Shown one piece after another: positions 47,094 through 57,019 of a stretch of 64,000 nucleotides of DNA. Within the stretch, counting starts at the first letter, position 1. The number at the start of each line of letters is the position of its first letter. The notes below the pieces were generated by a model that saw only the letters and a list, made by a program, of their open reading frames with translations, had not been told where the DNA came from and ran no database searches. Both the position numbers and the translations under genes were made by a program. Origin of the DNA: Rhizobium esperanzae (lineage in GTDB: Bacteria > Pseudomonadota > Alphaproteobacteria > Rhizobiales > Rhizobiaceae). The DNA lies in assembly GCF_014197615.1 (NCBI RefSeq), contig NZ_JACIFY010000001.1, forward strand, positions 429,809 to 493,808, in the 5' to 3' direction.

Positions 47094-47378
47094 TCAGCCG
47101 ATGATACGGAAATCCCTCGGCATATCCTCGAGCTGAGCCGCTCCCGTCGCGACGCCTGAAACCGATGCCCCGGGAGGTCCGCGCTTCAAGCGCTCGATCA
47201 TCGCCGAGATGGCGGCATCGGATCCCGCTATCAAAGCAGACACCGACCCATCACTTTCGTTGCGAACCCAGCCCGTCAATCCGAGCCGCACCGCTTCCCC
47301 TCGCGTCCAGACCCGAAAACCGACGCCTTGGACCTTGCCGGATATCTGCACCCGGACTGCCGCATGATGATCCGACAT
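47094..47378 (-). CDS. acyP: acylphosphatase
   Basis: A 94-residue acylphosphatase, hydrolysing carboxyl-phosphate bonds such as acetyl phosphate. Catalytic Arg22 ([12 protein letters not shown]) and Asn40 ([14 protein letters not shown]) are present with the standard ferredoxin-like layout. ATG at 47378 follows GGGGGATT. It is a single small gene, convergent with the 72-residue ORF and 52 bases downstream of the lipocalin-like gene on the same strand. Confidence 0.93.
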   Translation of the reverse strand: MSDHHAAVRVQISGKVQGVGFRVWTRGEAVRLGLTGWVRNESDGSVSALIAGSDAAISAMIERLKRGPPGASVSGVATGAAQLEDMPRDFRIIG

Positions 47379-47430
47379 TTGCAATCCCCCGCAGAACGGA
47401 TGGGTATTAGACTGACGCACGAAAATCGCC

Positions 47431-47859
47431 TCAGACCTTGCGAAACTCGATCCGGTAGATGACCTCCTCGCCCGTCGCCGGATCTATTCCCGGTGCATCG
47501 CCGATGACAAGTGTATCACCATCGAGCGAAAATGGACGGATCAGGTCGGATGCACCCCAGGCGGGATTCCAGCTTGCATCGACATGATGGATGACCCTCC
47601 CTTCTTCAAGCGTATAAGAGGCGGAATAGGCTAGCATGGAATCGAAAAGCGCAATCTTTTCATCGTCCGACGGCCTTTCCCCCTTGAGTGCGGGTCGATG
47701 ACGGTTCACCACCAGCGCCATCATCCGGCCATCCGAATTGTAGGAAATATAACCGATCGGATCGGGTCCCATCGCGTCGGTGATCTCACCCGTCGCAACG
47801 ATCTCACGCGTCCAGGACAGCATTCGCCAAGTTCCAAGCAATGCGTCCGCATTCGCCAT
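47431..47859 (-). CDS. lipocalin-like domain protein
   Basis: A 142-residue protein of the lipocalin-like (Lipocalin_5) type: [38 protein letters not shown], and beta strands alternating to the C-terminal YRIEFRKV. It has no signal peptide. Members are predicted to bind small hydrophobic molecules; function unknown. GGAGGGGAG lies upstream of the ATG. It may be co-transcribed with the downstream acylphosphatase. Confidence 0.82.
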   Translation of the reverse strand: MANADALLGTWRMLSWTREIVATGEITDAMGPDPIGYISYNSDGRMMALVVNRHRPALKGERPSDDEKIALFDSMLAYSASYTLEEGRVIHHVDASWNPAWGASDLIRPFSLDGDTLVIGDAPGIDPATGEEVIYRIEFRKV

Positions 47860-47979
47860 TGGCTCCCCTCCAAAAGCGCTGTTGAACCCGGATAATATCA
47901 GACGAATGCGTCACAGACGACGGCACGGGTGAGCGAAGAAGACGCATCGGTCGCCTCAATCGATCCACATGAACGACGA

Positions 47980-47998
47980 AACCGCCGAAACGGCGGTT
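47980..47998 (-). terminator. hairpin downstream of the DUF2059 gene
   Basis: AACCGCCG, loop AAA, CGGCGGTT form an 8-bp perfect stem 56 bases after the minus-strand DUF2059 stop. On that strand a TTTC follows, so it is a modest terminator. Confidence 0.5.
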
Positions 47999-48053
47999 CC
48001 TATTGCGTCGATGCCCGGAAATGACATCCGGCATCGGAGACGGTTGGCAGCCC

Positions 48054-48629
48054 TTATTTCTGAGCAGCCGGGGCCGGCGCCGGAGCGGGTGCCGGAGCCA
48101 CTGGGCTGTCGGTTGCCGGCGGCGGCGCCTTGATGACCTTGGACAGCTCGGCATTGCTCTGCTTTTCCAGGTCTCGCGAAATGCCCTGCGCCCAGATATC
48201 GGCAGCCTTCGCTGTTTCGCGCGAGGCGACCGGACCGTCGCGCAGCAGCTTCTTGCCGACGTCGGAATTATAGAAATCCGCAATCGCCTTCAACTCGTCG
48301 ACCGTGAAGGCCTTGGCGTAGGTAAGCGCTGCTTCCTTCTCGAGATCGCCGCGGCGGGGCGCCAGCTTCAGCGCCTGCGCGTCGACCGTCGACGAAATCA
48401 CGTCCTGGTAGTTCGGCGAATCCTGGATCAGGCCGGCCTTCAGCCGCTCGGCGAGACCAGGCAGGATGTTGTCGAACTGGGCCGTGGCGCCGATCGCGTC
48501 GATCGCCGCGCGAGACGCCTTCAACTGCTCCTCGGAGACCTCCTGCGCCTTGACGGCGGAGCCGAAGGCAAGCCCGGAAAGAACGACGGTCGCAGCAGCA
48601 AGACGGCCAAGACCTGCAATGTTCATCAT
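48054..48629 (-). CDS. secreted DUF2059 protein
   Basis: A 191-residue exported protein: signal peptide MMNIAGLGRLAAATVVLSGL..., cleavage near VKA-QE. A DUF2059 domain follows with the family block YAKAFTVDELKAIADFYNSDVGKKLL (about 110-135), then a Pro/Ala-rich tail. The function is unknown. AGGAG lies nine bases before the first ATG. It is encoded 15 bases after rpiA on the same strand, so the two are probably one transcript. Confidence 0.87.
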   Translation of the reverse strand: MMNIAGLGRLAAATVVLSGLAFGSAVKAQEVSEEQLKASRAAIDAIGATAQFDNILPGLAERLKAGLIQDSPNYQDVISSTVDAQALKLAPRRGDLEKEAALTYAKAFTVDELKAIADFYNSDVGKKLLRDGPVASRETAKAADIWAQGISRDLEKQSNAELSKVIKAPPPATDSPVAPAPAPAPAPAAQK

Positions 48630-48644
48630 GAGTGTATGCTCCTG

Positions 48645-49343
48645 TTATCTGTTTTTCTGCAGTGTGCGCGCACCCGCAGGACCGGCAATGATCGCAAGTG
48701 CCGCCATATTGATAAAGAGCCCGTGTTCGACGACGCCGGGTATGGAATTCAGCTCGCTCGAAAGCGCCTCTGCATCAGGAATGCGGCCAAAAGATGCATC
48801 GATGATGTGATGGCCGCCATCCGTGGTAAACTCTCCGTCACCGGACTGGCGAAGACTGAGTTCGCCGGAAAGACCGAGCCGGGCCGCAACTTTCTCGATC
48901 GCGATCCGCGTCGAGACGAGACCGAACGGGTTGACCTCGATCGGCAGCGCGAAGGCGCCGAGTGTGTCGACCAGCTTGCTCTCGTCGGCGATGACGATCA
49001 TCCGCTCGGAAGCAGCCGCGACGATCTTTTCGCGCAACAGCGCACCGCCGCCGCCCTTGATCAGCCTGAGCGCCGCATCGACCTCGTCGGCGCCGTCGAT
49101 CGTCAGATCGAGTGCCGGCAGTTCATCGAGCGACTTCAAGGGAACACCGAGTTCGACGCAGAGTCGCGCCGTTCTTTCAGACGTCGGAACGCCCTCGACC
49201 CTGAAGCCGCCCGCGACCTTCTCCGCCAGCAGGCGGACGAATTCTTCCGCCGTGCTGCCCGTGCCGATGCCGAGACGCATTCCGCTTTCGACATGGGCGA
49301 GTGCGGCCTCGGCGGCCTTGATCTTCATTTCGCGGGCATCCAT
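48645..49343 (-). CDS. rpiA: ribose-5-phosphate isomerase A
   Basis: A 232-residue pentose-phosphate enzyme interconverting ribose-5-phosphate and ribulose-5-phosphate. It contains [17 protein letters not shown], the DGADEVD active-site block, [14 protein letters not shown] with the catalytic lysine region, and ADESKLV. ATG at 49343 fits the family start; the open frame upstream has no similarity. It heads a likely two-gene unit with the DUF2059 gene. Confidence 0.95.
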   Translation of the reverse strand: MDAREMKIKAAEAALAHVESGMRLGIGTGSTAEEFVRLLAEKVAGGFRVEGVPTSERTARLCVELGVPLKSLDELPALDLTIDGADEVDAALRLIKGGGGALLREKIVAAASERMIVIADESKLVDTLGAFALPIEVNPFGLVSTRIAIEKVAARLGLSGELSLRQSGDGEFTTDGGHHIIDASFGRIPDAEALSSELNSIPGVVEHGLFINMAALAIIAGPAGARTLQKNR

Positions 49344-49613
49344 GCGCCGCCAGCTCCGATTATTGCGTTGGATGTGCTGTTTACACGGCTCGCCTGGCAA
49401 ACGAAAGTCAAAATCATCACGGAAAATGAAAAGCCGAAACAAATGCCTGCAGCCTCCACAGCCATCACAGGACGTTGCTTTCCCCAGCGTGATCGCCTAC
49501 CTCAGGAAGAACATCTCACTCCGGGGCCATCCATCGTTCCCAAGAAAGACGATCGTTCCCTTGGGGCGATCCATTGCTCCCTTGGATGACCCGTCGCTCA
49601 AAGAGGCAAGCCC

Positions 49614-50324
49614 TTGACCCCTGCCCCCGTTCGCCCGGCGCTTATCGTCTTCGATCTCGACGGCACCCTTCTCGACACCCACGCGGACCTGGTCGAAAGC
49701 CTCAACCATACGATCGCAGCCCTTGGCCTGGAAGCGGTCAGCTATGACGACCTTACCCACCTCGTCGGCCATGGCGCGCGGGTGATGATCGAGCGCGCTT
49801 GCCGGCTGCGCGGCCATCCGCTCGAAAGTGACGCCCTGCCGCCGCTGGTCGAGCGTTTCGTCGCTCATTATGCCGGCAATATGCCCGGCCGCACGGAGCC
49901 CTATCCCGGCCTGGTCGCCGCGATGGACCGGCTCAAATCTGCCGGCTTCCGCCTCGCCGTCTGCACCAACAAGATGGAGAGCCTGGCGCTCGGCCTGCTC
50001 GAAAAGCTCGATCTCACGCACTATTTCGCCGCCATCACTGGTGGCGACAGCTTCGAATACCGAAAACCCGACGCCCGCCACTTGACCGGCACCATCGACC
50101 ATGCCGGCGGCGACATCGCCCGCACCGTGATGATCGGCGATAGCATCAACGACATCGCCGTCGCCAGAAACGCCGGCGTCCCGTCGATCGCGGTGCCTTT
50201 CGGCTATTCCGACGTGCCGGTTTCGAGCCTCGATCCGGATGTCATCATCACCCATTACGATGAGCTGACGACGGAGTTGGTGGAAAGATTGCTGCGGGAA
50301 TTTGCGGAGAAGGTCGCGGTTTGA
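49614..50324 (+). CDS. gph: phosphoglycolate phosphatase (HAD-IA)
   Basis: A 236-residue HAD-superfamily phosphatase: nucleophile motif VFDLDGTLLDT, motif II VCTNK, Lys in YRKPDARHL, and motif IV MIGDSINDIAVARNAG. The cap and FGYSD signature match phosphoglycolate phosphatase, which clears 2-phosphoglycolate formed by oxygenase activity or DNA-end repair. The start is a TTG at 49614, with AGAGG seven bases upstream and no ATG before the first strand. Confidence 0.92.
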   Translation: MTPAPVRPALIVFDLDGTLLDTHADLVESLNHTIAALGLEAVSYDDLTHLVGHGARVMIERACRLRGHPLESDALPPLVERFVAHYAGNMPGRTEPYPGLVAAMDRLKSAGFRLAVCTNKMESLALGLLEKLDLTHYFAAITGGDSFEYRKPDARHLTGTIDHAGGDIARTVMIGDSINDIAVARNAGVPSIAVPFGYSDVPVSSLDPDVIITHYDELTTELVERLLREFAEKVAV

Positions 50325-50404
50325 GGCGATTTGCCCATTTCTCCCTTGCCGGGGTGCCACACGGCACACACTCTCGTCATTCCTTATTTTTAAAAGCCCA
50401 CCTC

Positions 50405-50436
50405 AAAAACAAAACGGGCGGCCCAAAGACCGCCCG
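50405..50436 (-). terminator. rho-independent terminator of the L,D-transpeptidase gene
   Basis: On the minus strand CGGGCGG, an eight-base loop and CCGCCCG are followed by a TTTTGTTTTT tract, 24 bases past the stop of the transpeptidase gene. Confidence 0.85.
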
Positions 50437-50459
50437 CTCCATAACCTAATAAACCTCCG

Positions 50460-52370
50460 TCAGATCTGCGCCCCACGCGCCTTGCTCGTCGCGTCGAAAG
50501 CCTTGTCGACATAGGCGTCGCGGCCATAGACGTCATCGAAATATTCCACCACGCCATCCTTGTTCGGCCAGGCGGTGAAGTAGGAGACGTAAACGGGGAT
50601 CTTCTGCGGCACCTTTACCGCATGGTTCTGCCCGGTGGCGATCTGCTTGGCGACGTCGTCGACCGTCGTGCCGAGCACAGCCGCTGCCATGGCGCGCGGA
50701 TTGGACAGGCGCACGCAACCGTGGCTCAGAGCCCGCATGTCGCGCTTGAAGAAGCTCTTCGACGGCGTGTCGTGCATGTAGATCGCGTGGCTGTTCGGGA
50801 ACAGGATCTTCAGTTCGCCGAGCGCATTGTCGCTGCTCGGCGGCTGGCGCACCGACACATTGTCGGTCGAGCCGTACCAGTCGACGCTCGATGAGGCGAC
50901 GGCATGGCCGTTCACCTCGACCTCATAGCCGAGCTGGTCGAGATAGTTCGGATCCGAGCGCAGCTTCGGCAGCATCTCGTTGATGATGATCGACTGCGGC
51001 ACGCCCCAGAACGGGTTGAATTCGACCGTCTCGATCTCGTCGTCGAAGAAATAGGTCTGATTGTTCTTGCCGCCGACCACGACGCGCATCGACAGCTGTT
51101 CCTTGCCGTCATTGTGGTAGTAGGCCATGAAGGCCGGCTGGTTGATCATGACGTAACGGGAACCGAGGTCCTCCGGCAGCCAGCGCGCCTGCTCCATCGC
51201 GACATCGAGCTTGTCGATCTTCGAGGCATTGCTATCGCCGCCGGTCATGGCGCGCACCGTCGCCTGGCCGATGACGCCATCTGCCTTCAGTCCACGCTCC
51301 TTCTGGAAATCCTCGACCAGCGAGACGATTTCGGGCGAATAGTCGGCGCTGCCCGTATAGGCCGCAAGCGTTGCCGCGTGATCGGTCTTCAGCGTTTCGG
51401 AGCCATGCTTGCCGATCGCCTTGACGATATTGGCGATCTCCGGCGAACTTTCACCGGGCTTCAGCAGCTTGTCGAGCGAAACAACGATTCGCTCCTCATT
51501 GCCGCCGTCGGCGGCGCGCAGCTTGGCAAGCTCCGCCTTCAGCGCTTCGAACTGCGGACCATCGGGTGACCGGCTGGCAATATAGGCGCCGGCATCGGGG
51601 CTCATGCGCGCAAGCTTCAGCACCGGCGTCAGATTGACCGTCTTGCGCTGGAAGTCGTGATAACCGGAAATCTTGTTGGGATCGATGCGGCCGCGCACCG
51701 TATCCTGCACGAAGGCGAGCACCTTGGCCGAGAGTTCCAGTTCGAACTGCGTCAGCGCCCGATCGCGGGCGGCGGGATCGGGATTGGCTGGATCGATATC
51801 AGGCGTCTGGACGGCGTAGTCGGCAGGGTCGAGGCCGACGGAAGCGGCATCGGCAAGGGCCGCCATCGCCGACTTCGCGCGTTCGTTGATCTGACTGCCT
51901 TCGACCCAGACGAGCGGATTGCCGCTGTCGGCGTAATAGGCTTCGAGTGCCTTGGCGACGTCGGCATTGGCGCGCACCTTGGCCTGTGCCAGAAAACGGC
52001 GCTGCACGGCAGGTTCGGCGCTGGCATCGCCGCTTGCCGAAACATCGGCGACCGCGCCGGTGACGACGGGATCGGCGAACTTGCTGGTATCGACGAACTG
52101 CAGCGTCTCGGCTTTGTAGGTGTAGTAACGCGGGCCGCTGACCTTTGGCAGCGGCGCTTCCGGATCGAGCCCGCCGAGCGAACCGCCGACGGCGCCACGT
52201 GGCACCGGACGGCCGGGCGCCTGATCCATGAAGATGGTGCTTTGGGTCCGCTGCTTGTCGCCGCGCAGCATGTCCATCAGTGTATAAGCATGCGCGGGTG
52301 CGGCACTCATAACTGCCACGCCGCAGGAAATTGCCAATGCGGATGCCGCGCTTTTCAAAACGAACGTCAT
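50460..52370 (-). CDS. murein L,D-transpeptidase (YcbB/LdtD type)
   Basis: A 636-residue periplasmic enzyme. It has a signal peptide (cleaved after APAHA), a long N-terminal domain (about 110-340), a peptidoglycan-binding helix bundle (VSLVEDFQKERGLKADGVIGQATVRAM, about 355-385) and a YkuD catalytic domain (about 405-590) with HDTPSKSFF and the nucleophile Cys in ALSHGCVRLSNPR. It makes 3-3 crosslinks in peptidoglycan, which are abundant in Rhizobiales. Length and order match the YcbB group. The upstream region carries an unusual long inverted repeat. Confidence 0.93.
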   Translation of the reverse strand: MTFVLKSAASALAISCGVAVMSAAPAHAYTLMDMLRGDKQRTQSTIFMDQAPGRPVPRGAVGGSLGGLDPEAPLPKVSGPRYYTYKAETLQFVDTSKFADPVVTGAVADVSASGDASAEPAVQRRFLAQAKVRANADVAKALEAYYADSGNPLVWVEGSQINERAKSAMAALADAASVGLDPADYAVQTPDIDPANPDPAARDRALTQFELELSAKVLAFVQDTVRGRIDPNKISGYHDFQRKTVNLTPVLKLARMSPDAGAYIASRSPDGPQFEALKAELAKLRAADGGNEERIVVSLDKLLKPGESSPEIANIVKAIGKHGSETLKTDHAATLAAYTGSADYSPEIVSLVEDFQKERGLKADGVIGQATVRAMTGGDSNASKIDKLDVAMEQARWLPEDLGSRYVMINQPAFMAYYHNDGKEQLSMRVVVGGKNNQTYFFDDEIETVEFNPFWGVPQSIIINEMLPKLRSDPNYLDQLGYEVEVNGHAVASSSVDWYGSTDNVSVRQPPSSDNALGELKILFPNSHAIYMHDTPSKSFFKRDMRALSHGCVRLSNPRAMAAAVLGTTVDDVAKQIATGQNHAVKVPQKIPVYVSYFTAWPNKDGVVEYFDDVYGRDAYVDKAFDATSKARGAQI

Positions 52371-52477
52371 ATATCTTCCAGTCCCGGTGTCATGCTGTTC
52401 TCAGCTCAAATAACGCGAAACTCAGCGTCCGGCTCATTGATCAGAAACCGGCGTGCGCCGCCAGCGCCGGCGGACTC

Positions 52478-52531
52478 AATTTTGTGTGACGGAGATCCTG
52501 CACGGCGCCGCGCAGAAGTTCACACAAAATT
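52478..52531. repeat. long inverted repeat upstream of the L,D-transpeptidase gene
   Basis: AATTTTGTGTGA (52478-52489) and its exact reverse complement TCACACAAAATT (52520-52531) are separated by 30 bases. The spacer itself contains CTGC, the self-complementary CGGCGCCG and GCAG. Arm centres are 42 bp apart. The rest of the 398-base gap (52371-52768) is AT-rich promoter-like sequence without a gene. Confidence 0.75.
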
Positions 52532-52768
52532 ATGAAATTATTAGTTAATTTTTTACCCAATTTTTGTCGCCAGACCAGTGCGGCGAAAACGCCCGAACGC
52601 ATAAAATTTTGAAAGTGGCCTAAAAGGCACGCCGCAGAACCCGCGCAAACATGAGTGCCGTCTTCAATATTTCGCAGGGCATCCGGTTTTCTTGTCGGGC
52701 TTTCCAACCTATAAGACCTCATCTTTCTCAGATGATCGAAAACAGCATGTAAAGGGAAGGCAAGGCCG

Positions 52769-54160
52769 ATGACCGCAACCCGCACCGAAACCGATACTTT
52801 TGGCCCGATCGACGTCGCCGCCGACCGATATTGGGGCGCCCAGGCAGAGCGTTCGCTCGGCAATTTCAAGATCGGCTGGGAAAAGCAACCGCTGTCAATC
52901 GTGCGTGCGCTCGGCATCGTCAAGCAGGCGGCGGCCCGCGCCAACATGGCGCTCGGCCAGCTCGACCCGGCGCTTGGCAAAGCCATCGTCGATGCCGCCC
53001 AGGAAGTGATCGAGGGCAAGCTCGACGAGCATTTTCCGCTTGTCGTCTGGCAGACCGGTTCGGGTACGCAGTCCAATATGAACGCCAATGAAGTGATCTC
53101 CAATCGCGCTATAGAAATGCTCGGCGGCGTCATGGGTTCCAAGAAGCCGGTGCATCCGAACGATCACGTCAATATGAGCCAGTCGTCGAACGACACCTAC
53201 CCGACGGCGATGCACATCGCCTGCGCCGAACGGATCGCCCACCACCTGCTGCCATCCCTGAAGCATCTGCATGCCGCTCTCGACATGAAGGTCATCGAAT
53301 TCAGCCACATCATCAAGATCGGCCGTACCCACACCCAGGATGCCACGCCGCTGACGCTCGGCCAGGAATTTTCAGGCTATGCCGCGCAGGTGGGCTCGGC
53401 CATCAAGCGCATCGAAATGACCGTGCCCGGCCTCTGCGAACTCGCCCAGGGCGGCACCGCCGTCGGCACCGGTCTCAATGCGCCGGTGGGTTTTGCCGAA
53501 AAGGTTGCCGAAGAAATCGCCGCCATAACAGCCATGCCCTTCGTCACCGCGCCGAACAAATTCGAGGCGCTCGCCTCGCATGACAGCATGGTCTTTTCCC
53601 ATGGCGCCATCAACGCGGCCGCCGCCGCCCTCTTCAAGATCGCCAACGACATCCGCCTGCTCGGCTCCGGCCCCCGCGCCGGTCTCGGCGAACTGGCGCT
53701 GCCGGAAAACGAACCCGGCTCCTCGATCATGCCCGGCAAGGTCAACCCGACCCAGTGCGAGGCGCTGACACAGGTCTGCATCCACATCTTCGGCAATCAC
53801 GCGGCGCTAACCTTCGCCGACAGCCAGGGCCATTTCGAACTTAACGTCTACAATCCGATGATGGCCTATAATTTCCTGCAGTCGGTGCAGCTGCTCGCCG
53901 ACGCCGCCGTCTCCTTCACCGACAATTGCGTCGTCGGCATCGAGGCGCGCGAGGACAACATCAAGGCCGGCCTCGAACGCTCGCTGATGCTGGTCACAGC
54001 CCTCGCTCCGAAAATCGGCTACGACGCCGCCGCCAAGATCGCCAAGACCGCCCACAAGAATGGCACGACGCTGAAGGAAGAGGCGCTCGCCAGCGGCCTG
54101 GTGACGTCGGAAGAGTACGACGCGATCGTGCGTCCGGAGACGATGATCGGGCCGAAGTAG
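52769..54160 (+). CDS. fumC: fumarate hydratase class II
   Basis: A 463-residue iron-independent fumarase of the citric acid cycle. It contains the superfamily signature [15 protein letters not shown], the [20 protein letters not shown] block, [21 protein letters not shown] and [20 protein letters not shown]. Length is standard. GGGAAGG lies upstream of the ATG with a somewhat long gap. A class I fumarase gene sits 1.2 kb downstream on the same strand. Confidence 0.96.
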   Translation: MTATRTETDTFGPIDVAADRYWGAQAERSLGNFKIGWEKQPLSIVRALGIVKQAAARANMALGQLDPALGKAIVDAAQEVIEGKLDEHFPLVVWQTGSGTQSNMNANEVISNRAIEMLGGVMGSKKPVHPNDHVNMSQSSNDTYPTAMHIACAERIAHHLLPSLKHLHAALDMKVIEFSHIIKIGRTHTQDATPLTLGQEFSGYAAQVGSAIKRIEMTVPGLCELAQGGTAVGTGLNAPVGFAEKVAEEIAAITAMPFVTAPNKFEALASHDSMVFSHGAINAAAAALFKIANDIRLLGSGPRAGLGELALPENEPGSSIMPGKVNPTQCEALTQVCIHIFGNHAALTFADSQGHFELNVYNPMMAYNFLQSVQLLADAAVSFTDNCVVGIEAREDNIKAGLERSLMLVTALAPKIGYDAAAKIAKTAHKNGTTLKEEALASGLVTSEEYDAIVRPETMIGPK

Positions 54161-54177
54161 GCGGCTGAGGCTCCCCA

Positions 54178-54249
54178 TTCACCTCCCTCATTCCAGTGCC
54201 CTCAGGGCTGCGCCCGAGGGATGTCACAGGAATGAGGGAAGTCGGTGAG
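54178..54249. repeat. multi-stem palindromic intergenic element
   Basis: CCCTCATTCC (54185-54194) and GGAATGAGGG (54229-54238) enclose further nested pairs: GTG/CAC, CCCTC/GAGGG and GGGC/GCCC with a TGC tip. A single cruciform can therefore use most of the element. Sequences of this kind (CCCTCATTCC...CACAGGAATGAGGG) are scattered in rhizobial intergenic space. It may also serve as the fumC terminator. Confidence 0.75.
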
Positions 54250-54271
54250 GCGCCCTCCCCAGAGCAAACGT

Positions 54272-55099
54272 TCAAACCAGCAGCGAAAAATTGTCCATCA
54301 CGACAGAATTGCCCATGAAGTCGAAACGGATTTCTTCGATGTCTTCGAGATTGACCTCGAGACTGGGACCGGTGACCTCGAGCTCCTGCTGATAGACGAT
54401 CTGGCCACCATTCAGGGCGGTGAGCGTCAGGTGAAATGGCGCTGCCGATAGTTCGGCGATCGAGACGCTCTGAAAGGTGAACTCCCCGCCATCGAGCAAT
54501 TTCAAGCTTACGGGCGCAGAGCCGGGCGATAGAACGGTATCGCTGAAACCGTCCTCGGTAATGGCGTCGACGCCCGGGATCGTATCATAGACGATGCCGT
54601 TCAGAAGCGTCAGGTCGTGGCTGCCATTCACCGAGAGCGCAAAGCCCCGGTAATTGGGGAGAGAGAAATTATCCGCCCTCGACAGGACGCCCATATCGTC
54701 GAAATCCAGGATTTCGTGGTATTTTTCGTCTTCGTTGACGCCGTCGATCGCAAGGGTCAGCACGCCGAGGTCCGTGCCTCCCGAGCCATCGGACATCTTG
54801 TAACTCAGCTTTTCGATGAGCTGATCGGACTTCCCCAAATTCTTCACCACGTCGAGCGTGTAATCCAGCTCATAGGTGAAGTGACCGTCAGGTTTCACTT
54901 TGAAGGTTCCGTATTTGCCCTGAATGATTGTTTCGTGGTCAGGCCCATGTTTGGCGTCGATACGAACGCCGTTGACGAAGCGAGCATACATGTCCGCTCC
55001 CTCGGGATCGCTGGCAAGGCGCAGCAGATCGCCCCTGATCCAGTCATGCTCGAAAAAAACGAGAAGGTCGTCGACAGCAGTTGGCTTGGCATTTGTCAT
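54272..55099 (-). CDS. VCBS/cadherin-like beta-sandwich protein, probably secreted
   Basis: A 275-residue protein. The first part resembles VCBS-type repeats of adhesins and RTX proteins (GKYGTFKVKPDGHFTYELDYTLDVV, then LSYKMSDGSGGTDLGVLTLAIDGVN). The second part is a jelly-roll-like domain ending in EEIRFDFMGNSVVMDNFSLLV. There is no N-terminal signal peptide; the C-terminal acidic/hydrophobic end would suit type I secretion, but no glycine-rich RTX nonamers are visible. ATG at 55099 begins MTNAKPTAVDD, the usual start of such domains. It lies head to head with class I fumarase. Function unknown. Confidence 0.72.
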   Translation of the reverse strand: MTNAKPTAVDDLLVFFEHDWIRGDLLRLASDPEGADMYARFVNGVRIDAKHGPDHETIIQGKYGTFKVKPDGHFTYELDYTLDVVKNLGKSDQLIEKLSYKMSDGSGGTDLGVLTLAIDGVNEDEKYHEILDFDDMGVLSRADNFSLPNYRGFALSVNGSHDLTLLNGIVYDTIPGVDAITEDGFSDTVLSPGSAPVSLKLLDGGEFTFQSVSIAELSAAPFHLTLTALNGGQIVYQQELEVTGPSLEVNLEDIEEIRFDFMGNSVVMDNFSLLV

Positions 55100-55355
55100 G
55101 GGAAGCCCCGGCAGGTTAACGCTGCCGGGAATATGGACTGGGCCTGAACCGAAAGCAACCTGAAGTCGTTCACATCGCAATAAATGTCGATTTCTCCGCC
55201 CGAAACTCGCCCACCGCGTGTGTCGCACCGACTGCAAAATGTCGCACGGGCAAGCCCCGACGCCAGACTCCGTCGCATCCAGATTGCATTTGCTGCGCTG
55301 CGGATTTAGACCGGTTCCAATTTAGCGACGCACGCCCACCAGAAAGGTCACTTCG

Positions 55356-56963
55356 ATGGCTGACGATCTCTTCCCGCTCGGCAAGGACAACACCCCCTAT
55401 CGCAAGATCAGCGATGACCACGTCTCGGTCGACAGCTTCAAGGGCCAAAACATCCTGACCGTCGAGCCGGAAGGCATCCGCCTGCTTGCCGAAACGGCCT
55501 TTGCAGATATCAACCACCTGCTGCGCCCCGGCCACCTGAAGCAACTCGCCTCGATCCTCGACGATCCCGAGGCGACCGACAACGACCGCTTCGTCGCCTA
55601 TGATCTGCTGAAGAACGCCAATATCGCCGCCGGCGGCGTGCTGCCCATGTGCCAGGATACCGGCACGGCGATCATCATGGGCAAGAAGGGCCGCAGGGTC
55701 TGGACCGAGGGCGAGGATGCGGCAGCACTCTCCAAGGGCGTTCTCGACGCCTATGAGAAGAAGAACCTGCGCTATTCGCAGCTTGCGCCGATAAAAATGT
55801 TCGAGGAGAAGAATACCAAGAACAATCTGCCGGCGCAGATCGATATCTATGAGGAAGGCACCGACTCCTACGACTTCCTCTTCGTCGCCAAGGGCGGCGG
55901 TTCGGCCAACAAGACCTTTCTCTACCAGGGCACGCCCTCGCTGCTGACGCATGACCGGATGATCGACTTCCTTAAGGAGAAGATCCTGACGTTAGGAACG
56001 GCAGCCTGTCCCCCCTACCATCTGGCGATCGTCATCGGCGGCACCTCGGCCGAAATGAACCTGAAAACGGTCAAGCTCGCCTCGACCCGCTACCTCGATG
56101 AGCTGCCGACCGAAGGTTCGGAAAGCGGCCACGCCTTCCGCGACGTCGAAATGGAAAAGGAAATCCACAAGCTGACGCAGCAGATGGGCGTCGGCGCCCA
56201 GTTCGGCGGCAAGTATTTCTGTCATGATGTGCGTGTCATCCGCCTGCCCCGCCACGGCGCTTCGCTGCCGATCGGCCTCGGCGTCTCCTGCTCCGCCGAC
56301 CGCCAGGCCAAGGGCAAGATCACCCGCGACGGCATCTTCGTCGAGCAACTCGAAACCGACCCGTCGAAATACATGCCCGAGATCGACGAGGCGAAACTGT
56401 CGGAATCGACCGTGCATATCGACCTCAACAAGCCGATGGCCGAAGTGCTTGCCGAACTGTCGAGGCATCCGGTCAAGACGCGCCTGTCGCTCACCGGCAC
56501 GATCATCGTCGCCCGCGACCTCGCCCATGCCAAGATCCGCGAACGGCTGGAAAAGGGCGAAGGCATGCCCGATTATCTGAAGAACCACCCGGTCTATTAC
56601 GCCGGCCCTGCCAAGACGCCGGCCGGCTACGCCTCCGGCTCCTTCGGCCCGACGACGGCCGGCCGCATGGATAGCTACGTCGACCAGTTCCAGTCCTTCG
56701 GCGGTTCGATGGTGATGCTCGCCAAGGGCAACCGTTCGCGCGCCGTGCGCGAGGCCTGCAAGAAACATGGCGGCTTCTACTTGGGTTCGATCGGCGGCCC
56801 CGCGGCCCGCCTCGCCCAGGACTGTATCCGCAAGGTCGAAGTGTTCGAATATCCCGAACTCGGCATGGAAGCGGTCTGGAAGATCGAGGTCGAAGACTTC
56901 CCGGCCTTCATCGTCATCGACGACAAGGGCAATGATTTCTTCCAGGAATTGAACCTCGGCTAA
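55356..56963 (+). CDS. fumA: fumarate hydratase class I (iron-sulfur)
   Basis: A 535-residue oxygen-sensitive [4Fe-4S] hydro-lyase. It has [44 protein letters not shown] and [14 protein letters not shown], which supply the three cluster cysteines, and a C-terminal beta domain with [29 protein letters not shown] (about 410-440). It catalyses the same reaction as FumC nearby. Rhizobia commonly carry one of each class. AAGG precedes the ATG at a long spacing. Confidence 0.95.
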   Translation: MADDLFPLGKDNTPYRKISDDHVSVDSFKGQNILTVEPEGIRLLAETAFADINHLLRPGHLKQLASILDDPEATDNDRFVAYDLLKNANIAAGGVLPMCQDTGTAIIMGKKGRRVWTEGEDAAALSKGVLDAYEKKNLRYSQLAPIKMFEEKNTKNNLPAQIDIYEEGTDSYDFLFVAKGGGSANKTFLYQGTPSLLTHDRMIDFLKEKILTLGTAACPPYHLAIVIGGTSAEMNLKTVKLASTRYLDELPTEGSESGHAFRDVEMEKEIHKLTQQMGVGAQFGGKYFCHDVRVIRLPRHGASLPIGLGVSCSADRQAKGKITRDGIFVEQLETDPSKYMPEIDEAKLSESTVHIDLNKPMAEVLAELSRHPVKTRLSLTGTIIVARDLAHAKIRERLEKGEGMPDYLKNHPVYYAGPAKTPAGYASGSFGPTTAGRMDSYVDQFQSFGGSMVMLAKGNRSRAVREACKKHGGFYLGSIGGPAARLAQDCIRKVEVFEYPELGMEAVWKIEVEDFPAFIVIDDKGNDFFQELNLG

Positions 56964-57019
56964 TTGCGGCAGGCTCTATAGCCTGCCGGCAAAATGCGCG
57001 ACGTGCGCCGGCAACTCAC

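Noticed and set aside
52441..53142. Minus-strand frame overlapping the start of fumC
   Set aside because: Most of it lies antisense to fumC, with no domain or ribosome-binding site; the intergenic part holds the inverted repeat instead.
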